This document shows positions 43,023 through 53,884 of a stretch of DNA of 64,000 nucleotides, piece by piece. The stretch covers positions 110,839,308-110,903,307 of the forward strand of contig CM035807.1 in the NCBI GenBank assembly GCA_020466095.1, read 5' to 3'. The notes under the pieces were generated by a model. That model saw nothing but the letters and a program-made list of their open reading frames with translations. It made no database searches and was not told the DNA's origin. This stretch comes from Chlorops oryzae (Eukaryota > Arthropoda > Insecta > Diptera > Chloropidae). The stretch's first letter is position 1. Each line of letters starts with the position of its first letter. Made by a program: the position numbers and the translations under genes.

Positions 43023-44771
43023 AGTGCCAGTTTATTGTAAACAGGCTTTCTTCCATTTCACTTAAGGTCCTTTTCTTAAGCCACATTCCCTTTAAAAGGG
43101 GTTTCATCGTTTACTTTTTTCCATAATCATGAACTTTTTGAGATTTTTTTGTTTTTAAGAACGCGAAAAAGGCGTTTGGCCAAGCCATCCCCCCTGAATA
43201 GTAGTCCCGGCTGTCGGAAGGGTAATTGGATGTTGTTTTTCTTGAGAGGAAAAGGTTGCAAGCGTTCCTTGGGGATACTAATGATTGTGTATATGTGCAT
43301 ATTTATGTGTATATTATAGCAGAGTAAAAAAATAATGCACAGTAGTCGGGAGGGGGGGATACACTTCAAAATGACCGTGAAATGTCAGTGTTTTTCGATT
43401 TGTTGTACAGTGTTGCTTAGCGTGTGCAAAATTTTTATAGTTCCATAACCACATTCTTCAGTAGGCAATAAAAATCTATTCACCGGAAAAAGAGGGAAAT
43501 TAACGGAAAGCAAAATTCTGGATGCATCAAGAAAATACCATATACAAAATTATACATTTTCCTAATGAAAGATTATAAAACATTGGAGCTTAGAGATTGG
43601 AAAAATGAAAGAAATCCTTGCACTGCAACACCCTCTACATTTAAACTCCGAAATAATTTGTAGTATTTAGCTTTGGAACTTCAAATGGCGGCGCCGTCTG
43701 GTGGCGGTTCAAGTCACGCTCGTACAAAAAACGCCAATTACGTGAACCAAAAAACACAAACCAAAAAAAAAAAAAATAAAAAAAAAAGGCAAAATAGTCC
43801 AAGCCGAAAAATGAAAAATCGTTTCAGGAATACCTGTGGACTCATAAAACCGTTTAGGCACACCGACTGTCGATGATGGTCGGGCATTTTCTGGAAAATT
43901 GTTGAAGGGAGAAATACCGCTGAGGGTAAAACAATTGAAGTTCGTGATAGATACACATGTGCTTTTGCCAGTCAATATGGCTTCTAATATGCATGAACTT
44001 ATGACGTGCGGGCATGAGGAAGGTTAGATCGCGATTCAGTCGAATTATGAGGTAACGAAAATGGCATGCCAAATGCCAAAAAAAAAAAAAGAAAATATAA
44101 CCACATAACTAAGCAAGTAACTGAATTGTTGAATTGAACCTATAATTTCCTTTCATCCACATACACATAAAGACCCTGCAGTAATAAGGAGATTCATTTG
44201 CTAAAAGGGAATAGCCCTGGGGTACTCCAAATGTAATAAATTGCAGGCAGTTTTGAAATATACCAGCGGCTAGGTTTCAATTGGCATCAATTAATCTATA
44301 GAACAACCCTCCATAGAATTCAAACTGAAATGGTCGCCTACTTTTGAAGTGAAGATGTCAAAGAAGACTGTTCAATAAATAAACCCAGCGGCCAATAGTG
44401 CCTCCGCCTATTAAGTAAACGAGATTGTAGGCAGCGTACCAGATGAACAATACACAAACCCGATTACTTAATGTTGTGGTGGTAGGCGATCACTCTATTT
44501 GCATCCCCATACGCAAGTGCAGAGCTTCCACAAGAATTTCAACATTTCTATCCGCATGCGTACCGCATTTACCGATGCGGATTTTCATGCGGATGCAGGT
44601 GTGCTAGAGTTCTTATTAAAAAAACCGCTGGTAAGAGAAAGAGACAAAATGTATCATAATCCGTTATGATTTTCTTCATATAAATTATGTGTTGCCCTTT
44701 ACATCGTCATTTTTTTCTGCTGTCTTTTTAAAATAAGAAATAAAGAAACCTTAGGAGTTGAAAGTAATGAA

Positions 44772-45015
44772 CTGGACTCGGATTTTATTGACTTTTATAA
44801 ATTTAAAGCATACTTTTTGGAGTAAAAGTTTTATTCAACTCACATAAAGTTAAGATTCAAATCGATTTTTAGCTTCGAAATGATTTTTTTCGGGGTTAGA
44901 AAAGCGGTTTGAAGTTAAACTTCGCTAAACTTGTTCGCAAAATGGTGGTAAGAAATTTTTTTTTGCCCCATAAAGTATGCTTTAAATTTATAAAAGTCAA
45001 CAAATCCGAGCCCTG
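44772..45015. mobile_element. hAT-type palindromic MITE (CAGGGCTCGGAT family), copy 1
   Basis: A 244-bp hairpin with ends CTGGACTCGGATTTT and CGAGCCCTG, exact 8-bp duplications GTAATGAA (44764-44771, 45016-45023). The arms include ATTTAAAGCATACTTT and AAAGTATGCTTTAAAT. Confidence 0.88.
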
Positions 45016-45611
45016 GTAATGAACCTCAACAAAGTTGATTGGAAAATATAGGACAAATAATTTTAAATAATTTGTATTAAATATAGAAAATATGTCGGGC
45101 CCAGGGGTCTCACTATGCATATTATATGCTCTCGGAGTCACCGAATCCAATTTTGAGGTCCACAAAGTTCCTCCGTTTGCAGATTTAGCAATAACCTCAA
45201 GAACGTATGCTCGAGCGGGGTATTAGAGCTTATTTTTTACCTTATAGCAAAACGTAGACCCCATGCACTTATATGGAACTAAAATTTGGATCCAGAGACC
45301 CCGAAAACATATAGAAAGCATAGTGAGACCTTGGTCGAACACTTTTTCTTGTGGGTCTGTGTAATTATCTACTCATTTGTATTTTTGATAAAAGTTTCAT
45401 TTCATGAAAATAATCATATCCGCATTCGCACTGCGGAGGTTAGTTTTTAAAATCCGCATCCGCATCTGCATCCGCGGATATCAGAAAAACCACATCCGTG
45501 ACACCCTTGCTAGTAAGATTGTGTACTAAGATTGTATATGAGGTCGTGTGCATTACTGCCTACGAAGTGTGTTGCGGTTCATCGCTTCTGTAAGCAGCAT
45601 TTTGGTCGCCG

Positions 45612-45639
45612 GGAAAGGAAAATTGAGAGAGAAAAAGAT

Positions 45640-45680
<41 letters not shown>

Positions 45681-45985
45681 AAGAGAGATAGAAAGAGAGA
45701 GAGAAAGAGAGATAGAAAGAGAGGGAGAAGAGAGAGGGAGAAGACAGAGAGAGATAGATAGAGAGAGAGAAAAGAGAGAGAAGAGAGCGAGAGAAAGAGA
45801 GAGAGAGAGAAAAGAGAGAGAAAGAGAGAAAGAGAGAAGAGAGAAAGAGAGAGAGAGAAAGAGAGAGAGAGAGAGTGAAAGAGATAGAGAGAAAGAGAGA
45901 GAGAGAGAAAGAGAGAGAGAGAAGAGAGAGAGAGAAAGAGAGAGAGAGAAAGAGAGAGAGAGAAAGAGAGAGAGACAGAGATTTG
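45612..45985 (+). repeat. (GA)n purine tract, about 370 bp
   Basis: Nearly pure purine: GAGAGA interrupted by GAAA and occasional T. Long open frames on both strands here (Arg-Glu and Ser-Leu repeats) are products of the repeat and not genes. Such tracts can bind GAGA factor and form triplex DNA. It lies in the inferred first intron of the DIP gene. Confidence 0.95.
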
Positions 45986-48038
45986 GTAGAACTCAATTTG
46001 GTCTAGTTGAGACCATTTATGGAGCGGTTCAAGACTAGCCGTGATTACTGCAGGGTATATACTTTGATGTTGGGTTTGATATCTTCAGTTTTCAGGACGA
46101 CTATCGCTTCAATTATCTTTTAAAAAAAAGCATATTTTCCCCCACCTTTCATGTTATTGCAGTCCTGTTTTGAGGTCTAAATTATGTTATATGTTAATAT
46201 TGTATTTTTCTCTTCGTGTTTTTTTCAAATCGTACGCTCAGAAAACTGCAGGGTTTTCGAATTTCGTTTGGCACCCTTGTTGGCACGCATCTAAGCTGTT
46301 AATTTATCTAATTGCTCTAAGGCCAAATGACCACTTCTTTAGGCAATGTCAACCAAAAGTTGTTGAGCAATTATTGCCTTAATAATGATTAAAAATTAAA
46401 TTTATTGTTGTGAATGAAAAAAATATAAGTATTTCCCTTTTAGGGTCTGTTGATTTTAAGGCAAAAGGCATCTGGCAAATCGCTTTGAAATGCCAACAAG
46501 GATTCTTTAAGGGCTAAGCCGCTGTAGTTGAAGCTGTAAGGGGGTTGATGAAAAATTGCTAAACAAGCAAAATTTTCTGAGAGAAATTTTTTTGGGTTTA
46601 TTTGTCATTTCAAATTCTAAATTATTTTATGTTTTAAGTATTTTAAAATCTATTTTCTGATGCTCTTTTTTCTTCTGTTTTTTTCCTGGTTACAGAAAAA
46701 AAAAATTGTCCTTAATCAAAATAAAAGAAAAGAAAAAAAAAATCAATCCCCAAACACGCAACGTCTGCGATGGGTTTCTTTGCCAAGCGACAAATAACAC
46801 CATCGCTACAGACACCCCCTCCCCATAGTCTCTTTCGCTGTTTCTTTGAGTGTTCGCAATAAGGAAGTCTGGATGGATTGTCTGCTTCCCGGTAGTAAGC
46901 ATGAGGATTGCCTCAACGTGTTTTATTTATATATATTTTTTTTTTCAAAATAATTTGTTTAAAATTATTTTTTCAAATGCTTTACCCTCCGCACACTCTA
47001 TCGACACCCACTCAAGGTTCCCATTTAAGAAAAAGTTCCCGCAGCGTGTACGCTCAGCATGCCAATATAGAATGTTCGTATTATTGCATTTTTCGCTTTT
47101 CTCTTTGATTTTTGATTTACGATCCGATGACGAAAATTGCACTATTCCTGCCATGTTGTAATGTTTTTAAACAACAAAAAAACCAGACTAAAGGTATGGG
47201 TAATAATATGATTATTTTAGTCTGCACGTCTATTCGTATGAGAAACAAAAAAATGGGAAGAAAAAATTCCACCCAGAAACCGGAAGTCTGTATTTTCGAT
47301 GTTTTTTCTTTGCATACTTCGCGGGGCAACTTCCGTTTTCGCGTTGCAGGGTGTTACTTCAAGACATATTTAGTCAATTTCTTCAAATCGCCTTCGGTTA
47401 TTTAGCGCTTCTTTATTTTTTTGTACAATTTTCCGCGCATTTGAAGACGGAATGCTGGCGGATTAGTTAAACTGACAGAATTCTGTCTTTCGGTTCTTCA
47501 AATCGGTGAACTCAGAGCTCTCAAGGAACTTCAACCAATGAACTGGGATTTACCAAGTTAAGTTGGTTTAAAGAAGTATTTAGTGACCGTACTATTGGTA
47601 CATAATGTGATTGATCCTACACTATTCAATACACTGAGAAAAAAATCAACCAGAAAACTGGTTAAATCAAAAGGAAAAACATACAAAAAGGGTTCAACGA
47701 GAAATATTTTTAATTTTAACAATTTTTCTTGTTGGAAAAAATAAAGATTTGCCTTTTGAATCAACCACATTTCAGATTGAATTGAAATGATAATTTTCCA
47801 AAATGGATTTAAATTTAAATTGTTGAACTAACCACGGACATAATTGAAATGACAAGATCATTTTTAAAATAAAAAAAAATTTTCTAAAATACCCATAAAA
47901 GAAAAAAATGTAAAAAAAAATTTAATTAACGTTCAAAGCAAATGACCACAGAGCCCTCTGCTGAACATAACCCCAAAATTAACCATTTGATGGACTTCAT
48001 CCGATATTGTCACTCCGTTGCCGTGACTGCTTTCGCAA

Positions 48039-48670
48039 TAGGGATGGGCAAAAAAACATCTATATATCAAAACATCGATATTTTTAAAACGATATATCGA
48101 ATATTTATGCCGATATTTTTGCTCGGCGATATATCGTACATCGATATACTTTTCCCGACATCGAAAGCGATATTTTGTATATGTCTGTCGTTGTAAACAT
48201 GTGCTTCACACTTAAATATTTCTCTTGGATATAAAGCGGCATTTTAATCGTTCATGTCTTATCTTGTCGTATCATATCTTATCATTCCATCTGAGAACTC
48301 GAAAACGTCCTTTTGTACACTCCAATTTTGTCTAAAATATGTACAGTGTACTCTGTCTTAAGCAAACACCTACGGGACCGAAAGATCTGTCCGCTTGACA
48401 GAGGTGTTCGCTTAAAAGGAAAGATTTGAGAAGCAGGAGCACTAGAAATCCTGAAATCTGTCAGTTTAGAGTAGTGTCGCTAAGGAGGGTTCTCCTTAAG
48501 CAGAAGGTATACTGTATTTTAGTACAGTAGTCATTTTTAGTTGGTATTTATAATGTCGATGTATCGAAAACTCGATATTTCTCCTCCGATAGTATTGTTT
48601 CAATTTCGATGCTTTTTAAATAAATCGATACGATATATATCGATGTATTTTCCAATTTAGCCCATCCCTA
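48039..48670. mobile_element. hAT-type MITE (TAGGGATGGGC), 8-bp duplication TTTCGCAA
   Basis: Ends TAGGGATGGGC and GCCCATCCCTA are perfect inverted repeats; exact duplications TTTCGCAA flank it (48031-48038, 48671-48678). Both arms are rich in ATATCGATA words. A pogo-like MITE is nested at 48344-48514. Confidence 0.9.
48344..48514. mobile_element. pogo/Tigger-like MITE, CAGTGTACTCT family, copy 2
   Basis: Begins CAGTGTACTCTGTCTTAAGC and ends TTAAGCAGAAGGTATACTG, with TA on both sides. It shares ACACCTACGGGACCGAAA with 12366-12537 and is inserted within the hAT-type MITE. Confidence 0.75.
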
Positions 48671-49129
48671 TTTCGCAATGCTTAAAAAGTTCTAATATGA
48701 ATGAATATCTTATATGTCTTATTTTATAAACCAAATGAGAATTATACCGAACGTAAAGAAATGTAATTAAACATAGTTTCCTTCAAATCGACGAAAAATG
48801 TTGTTGACTTAACCATTTTTCTTTTGAAATTTTTGTTCTGTTCGAAAATCAAAAGGACTGTGAATAATAATGCGCCCTTTTAAAAAAATCATGGTTAAGT
48901 TCGCTCAGTGTAGGTGTGATTAACCTTTTTGCAAGTGAGGGCGCAATGACAAATCATGATTGCGAAATTTTTAAAACTAAGTAACATTATCTTGCAATTG
49001 AGTTGAACTGTATTAAATGCTAAGAACTCGTTTCAATTCGAATACGAATTATAAATCCCACCAATTCCTTAAATTTAGCTTAAGCTCTCTGTGCGCTTGT
49101 CCTGAAGTCAAAGAGTCTTGCCGACTGCG

Positions 49130-49570
49130 GCCCAATGAAAGGGATTTTAAGGTTTTGTGGATTTTTGAATAGATACTACCTTAACACACTGTAGGAACAG
49201 ATTTTTAGGTTTCTACTTATTTCCCAATGTCCTTCAAATATCCTTACAAAATCCTTTTTATTAAGCCCTTTTTAAAAAGTTTATATCTCAAAAACAAATT
49301 AAAATAAAAAGTTAAAACAAATGGCAGCTGATAGCTTATAAAACGAAAAAATTATAAAAATTAATTTTACACTGAGAAAAAAACTTTCACAACAAAGAAA
49401 AAAATTCAAAATTTTTTTTCAGTGTATTCCCCTTTTTTCGCCACTTTCTCGCTACTTCTAAAAAATTCCTCTGAGTATGAACTTTAATACAAAAACTTTT
49501 TATCAAAATCAAAAGGTAGTTTTAGGAGATATTAGCAAAAACGTAAGCCCATATAGACACTCCCAGTACG
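49130..49570. repeat. Repeat related to 59000-59640, without the MITE insertion
   Basis: It shares with 59000-59640 the phrases AGGAACNGATTTTTAGGT, AATGTCCTT, ACACTGAGAAAA ... TTTTTCAGTGTAT and CATATAGACACTCCCAG. It lacks the CAGGGCTCGGAT MITE found there and so serves as a related empty site. Confidence 0.6.
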
Positions 49571-50121
49571 GATATGCTTTAATTTTCTTAGCTTTTTTCC
49601 ACTCTTGTCCCTAATTTCATTCTACGAAAACCTTTATCATCATTTTATTGAAATATTTCTTTAAATAATTTAATCAATTAAATATATAGGTTAATTTTTC
49701 TGGGTTATTCTGGTAATCGTTGCTAATTTCAAATAAGATATTTGACGAAAATCAACGTGACAGATGACAATGTCGACCTTGAGGACCTGACTAAATTGAT
49801 ATAATTACGCTTTTCCATAGCACGTGACACTGAAGACGACCTTTTAAATTTTTGTTTTGTTCATTTATCCATTTAAAAGTTCCGTAATGGATGATTAAAG
49901 CAGCCAATTAGTATAAAGTTTGTTCATTTAATATGAACCACATTTTATTCCGGCTTTTCCTTATCGGTAGGAGCATAAATAATTCAATCAGAGAAGTGCA
50001 AAGGTGGTTTATATAGGTACGTAATTTGATTATTTACATCTAAATATGAAACAATTTTTTGTTTTTGTTGCTTATATTTCGAGGTCGCTACCAGCTGTCA
50101 AAGTTTAACAAATTTATTTAG

Positions 50122-50288
50122 CTGCCAAAAAGATCGTCCATTCTTTGCGAGTAGTGAACGAAATTGCTGAGGCCGGTGTTGCTTTAATGGAAGAATATTG
50201 TAAATTAATTACAACTAATGAAGAACAAAGGCAATATTTGCTTTTGCTCGTACAAGAGTATAGGAAAAAGTGTCCTTATAGATACTGA
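50122..50288 (+). pseudogene. Terminal coding exon of an unidentified protein (possible transposon remnant)
   Basis: After acceptor-like TTTATTTAG the frame reads AKKIVHSLRVVNEIAEAG, VALMEEYCKLITTNEEQRQY, LLLLVQEYRKKCPYRY, then TGA: an amphipathic, charged helix typical of real protein. There is no start codon and no upstream exon was recognised with confidence; 49,745-49,801 (INVTDDNVDLEDLTKLI) could be another remnant. I recall similar tails in repeated insect proteins of unknown role, which suggests a transposon gene, but this is not certain. Confidence 0.45.
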
Positions 50289-50367
50289 AACCCATCCCTT
50301 GTATCTTAAAAACAAAAAATGATTCAAATATCTACAGTATATCTTAGTTCATAAGAATCACAATAAT

Positions 50368-50579
50368 CGGGGCTCGGATTCTGTTGACTTTTATAAATTT
50401 AACGCATACTTTATGGGGCAAACATTTTTCTTACCAACATTAAAACGCTTTTCTAACTTCAAAAAAATCATATTGAAACTAAAAATCGCTTTGAATCTTA
50501 ACTTAACGTGATTTGAACAAAATTTTTACTCCATAAGGTATGCTTCAAACTTATATAAGTCAAAAAAATCCGAGCCCTG
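50368..50579. mobile_element. hAT-type palindromic MITE (CAGGGCTCGGAT family), copy 2
   Basis: Ends CGGGGCTCGGATTCTG and CCGAGCCCTG with exact 8-bp duplications ACAATAAT (50360-50367, 50580-50587). It lies 39 bases from a mariner. Confidence 0.88.
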
Positions 50580-50618
50580 ACAATAATATTGTAATATTTT
50601 GTATGAATCTAATAAATA

Positions 50619-51906
50619 TTAGGTGTAGTAAAAAGAAATCCATTATTTTTCCAATAGATGGCGTTATTTATCTGCATCTCGCGTTGTATAAGTCCGATCG
50701 TGTTCCGCTAGGGGGCATTAGAAAGATGACAGTTCCTACTAAAAAAGCTTTTTTGACACTTTTTTGATTGATTGATTCAGTTTTGTTTGAGAGCTTGTCA
50801 AAGATGGACATCAGCAAAGAGAAAATTCGCTACATTTTACAGTTTTTCTTCGATAAGGGAGAAAACGCAAGCCAGGCGGCTGAAAATGTGAATAGCGTTT
50901 ATGGACCTGATACTGTAACAGCCAATCATGCGCAATTTTGGTTTCGTCGATTCCGTTCCGGTAACTTCGATGTCAAGGATGCACCACGCACTGGAAGGCC
51001 AATTGTCGAAAATGTCGATAAAATCATGGAAATTATCGAGTCCGACCGTCATGTTAGCACTGTTTAGATTGCAAAAGAGCTAAAGATTGCAAAAAAAACC
51101 GTTTGGAACCATTTGAATAAGGCTGGATACACAAAGAAGCTCGATGTATGGGTGCCACACGAGTTAACGCAAAAAAACCTCATAGACCGAATTTCCATCT
51201 GCGAATCGCTGCTGAACCGCAACAAAATCGACCCATTTCTGAAGCGGTTGGTGACTGGTGATGAAAAGTGGGTCACTTACGACAACGTCAAGCGAAAACG
51301 GTCGTGGTCGAAACACGGTGAACCGGCGGAAACGGTGGCCAAGCCAGGATTGACGGCCAGGAAGGTTTTGCTGTGTGTTTGGTGGTATTGGCAGGGAATT
51401 ATCTACTATGAGCTGCTCCCATACGGCAAAACTCTTAACTCGGAACTCTACTGTCAACAATTGGACCGTCTGAAGGAAGCAATCGCCCATAAGCGGCCAG
51501 CTTTGGCCAATAGGAGAGGAATTGTGTTCCATCACGACAACGCCAGGCCACACACATCGATAGTGACTCGCCAGAAGCTCCGGGAGTTTGGTTGGGAGGT
51601 TCTTCTGCATCCACCTTATAGTCCGGACCTGGCACCAAGTGATTACCATCTGTTCCTGTCCATGGCGAACAATTTTGCTGGTGAAACATTCGCTTCAAGA
51701 GAGGCTTCTGAAATTCGACTGTCTCAATTTTTTACTAATAGGAACGAGGGCTTCTATGAGAGAGGCATAATGAAATTACCTTTAAAATGGCAACAAGTTA
51801 TCGAACAAAACGGCGCATATTTGACCTAAATCGGGTCATTCTAACTATCTTAAATAAAGCCCTCAATTTAATGCAAAAATAATGGATTTCTTTTTACTAC
51901 ACCTAA
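50619..51906 (+). mobile_element. Nearly intact mariner (mellifera-like) with one stop codon
   Basis: A 1,288-bp element with perfect 32-bp inverted repeats starting TTAGGTGTAGTAAAAAG and TA on both sides (50617-50618, 51907-51908). The transposase runs from ATG at 50804 to the stop after NGAYLT at 51829, about 341 residues and full family length: MDISKEKIRYILQFFF, two helix-turn-helix regions, WVPHEL, then VTGDEKW, HHDNARPH and YSPDLAPSDYHLF with D34D spacing. All three catalytic Asp are present. The only visible lesion is TAG at 51065-51067 between HVSTV and IAKELKI. Sequence resembles mellifera-subfamily elements. Confidence 0.95.
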
Positions 51907-52247
51907 TATATACTTATTTTGAGATTTTATTTAAAATTGAAACCCTTGTGGCGGCCTCTAAATGTCATTAAAAAAATATATAAGTATATGGCCCAATAAA
52001 TATCGGCGCAGATTGTGCAATTAGCGCCGATAGTGGGATCCCAGCTTTAGGAATAAGGACCACTTTATTATACATTTATGCTAGGGTCATTAGGGTCACA
52101 CTAGGGTCATTATTTACCAGGGGAACCACAAAAATTATGCATTACGATATTTTGAAATGTTTCCGATGCTGGACCTCTGGTGTTTTTTTGAAAACACATC
52201 TATTTATGCACACCTTTAGAAGGGTATTGAGGACTTTAATTGATCAC

Positions 52248-52446
52248 CAGGGCTCGGATATATATGCATTTATAAATTTAAAGCATACTTTATGGAGTAA
52301 AAATTTTTTTCAACTCACATAAAGTTAAGATAAGCCGTTTGGAGTTCAACTTCACTAGAATTATTCGCAAAATGTTGGTAAGAAAAGTTTTCCCCCATAA
52401 AGTATGCTTTAAATTTATAAATGCATATACATATATCCGAGCCATG
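52248..52446. mobile_element. hAT-type palindromic MITE (CAGGGCTCGGAT family), copy 3
   Basis: Ends CAGGGCTCGGATATATAT and ATATCCGAGCCATG; flanking octamers TTGATCAC and CTGATCAC match 7 of 8. Confidence 0.8.
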
Positions 52447-53167
52447 CTGATCACCCCGGAACGAAGTTTCACAAGAAAACAATTATAAATTCATTTAATT
52501 TTTCTATAATATTGACGCACATACTTTTAGGCTCATAGTCGCGAACCTAGTTTAAACTATTTGAAGGTTTAATCTTTCAAATGATGGTCTTCAGGAGAAT
52601 TTAATCAGGTTTATTAATTTTAAATGAAAATTTTTTAAAATTTCAAATATAGCCAAAGTATTTTTTGACTTAAACTGGCATGAAGACTATAGGAATATAT
52701 TAGAGAATTTAAGCTTTCGAAGCGCTTAAACCGAGTCGAAGACTACGACCCTTTATGCCTAATTTAATTAATTTGAGTTGCTCTGTTAATTATTAGGGCA
52801 ACAGGAAATATTTAAATTCCGAGCCTAAAGGTATGCAATAGAGAATTTATAAGCCAACTGATATCATTTTAAGCCTTTTTAAAAAGAGCTTAATTAAGAC
52901 TTTTCAGATATTCGCACATCTTTCAAAACCCTACGTAAAGATGTTATTGAATGGGCAAACGAAAGTTTACAGATTTGTCGGAAATATTCGGAATAATTAA
53001 CTGCATAGTTTTAGGTGCTGAATTTAAATATTTTCTGTTGCCCTAATAATTATATTTTTTGGAAAAAATTTTTAAGTCTCGAGAAAGAGGCTTCATAGCT
53101 CTTAAGCTTCACAGTAAAAAGGGGCAATGAAACGATTTAATCTCAAAATTGATTAATTCCTTATTAA

Positions 53168-53408
53168 CAGGGCTCGGATTATGTTGAATTTTATTTATTT
53201 AAAGCATACATTATGGGGCAAAAAATTTTCTTATCAACATTTTTCGAATAAGTTTTGCGAAGTTGAACTTGAAACCGTCTTTTTAACGTCAAAAAAATTC
53301 ATTTCGAAGCTAAAAATCGATTTGAATATTAACTTTATGAATTGAACAAAATTTTTACTCCATAAAGTATGCTTTCATTTAATAAAAGTCAACAAAATCC
53401 GAGCCCTG
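53168..53408. mobile_element. hAT-type palindromic MITE (CAGGGCTCGGAT family), copy 4
   Basis: Ends CAGGGCTCGGATTATG and AAATCCGAGCCCTG; flanking octamers CTTATTAA and CTTATAAA match 7 of 8. Confidence 0.8.
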
Positions 53409-53805
53409 CTTATAAATTTTCTTTAAAATATTTAAGTTTTACTCTTGTAGTTCTAAGTTGGGTCGCATTATGGGTATTCATTCAGACTTCGAACTTAGTG
53501 AACTTTGAGAACTTTTTAAACAGCGGTCAAAGCTTCCATGTATTTTGACAGTTAACGCAAAGAAGTTCTCAGAGTTCACTCCTTCGAGGGTTCGAATGAA
53601 TTCCCATATTATGTTCTCAAAAACATTTTCGCAAAAATACGTTGCATACTTTGAGGCTTTAATCTCTTATATTTATCCTTATTTTTTAAACGAATTTTCC
53701 CATTGAAAGTTTCACTCATTTCTGTTTAAACAAACTTCAAATGATTTAATTCATTAAGATTTTTTTATGAATGCGAGTTGGAGCAATTATTCCACTTTAA
53801 CTTAC

Positions 53806-53884
53806 AATTATTCAATTCCGTTATCGTTGTCATTGTCGCACAAAGAAGGCAAATAACGAAAAAGACGATGAGCCAACAAGTCAT
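53806..53884 (-). CDS. Probable signal-peptide exon of the DIP gene
   Basis: Read on the minus strand, ATG at 53884 opens MTCWLIVFFVICLLCAT, a strong signal peptide, followed by MTTITELNN and a donor GTAAGT (53805). The exon ends one base into a codon, and the next DIP exon (41489) starts with the two bases CT, so they join as Ser followed by DPKFSEP: exactly the phase and residue position at which DIP family mature chains begin. The intron would be 12.3 kb. The open frame continues upstream to 54109, but that part (poly-Phe, Gly-rich) looks like untranslated leader. The link is inferred, not proven. Confidence 0.65.

Larger units (their letters stand above)
41490..53805 (-). other. Inferred 12.3-kb first intron of the DIP gene
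   Basis: It lies between donor GTAAGT (53805) and acceptor TTTCTAG (41490). It holds the SINE, MITEs, a mariner and the GA tract listed separately. Stretches without features: 41,500-42,600, 43,030-44,770, 45,020-45,600, 45,990-48,030, 51,910-52,240 and 52,450-53,160. Open frames there are short and without domains. A minus-strand frame at 43709-43975 (NARPSSTVGVPKRFYESTG) looked exon-like but no supporting match could be named. Confidence 0.6.

Noticed and set aside
43709..43975. Minus-strand exon candidate (NARPSSTVGVPKRF)
   Set aside because: A TTCCAG acceptor-like and CAG-GTATTC donor-like site exist, but no family match and no phase link to the DIP exons could be shown.
45532..46038. 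168-codon Arg-Glu-repeat ORF and its Ser-Leu-rich opposite
   Set aside because: Produced entirely by the (GA)n tract, open in all phases.
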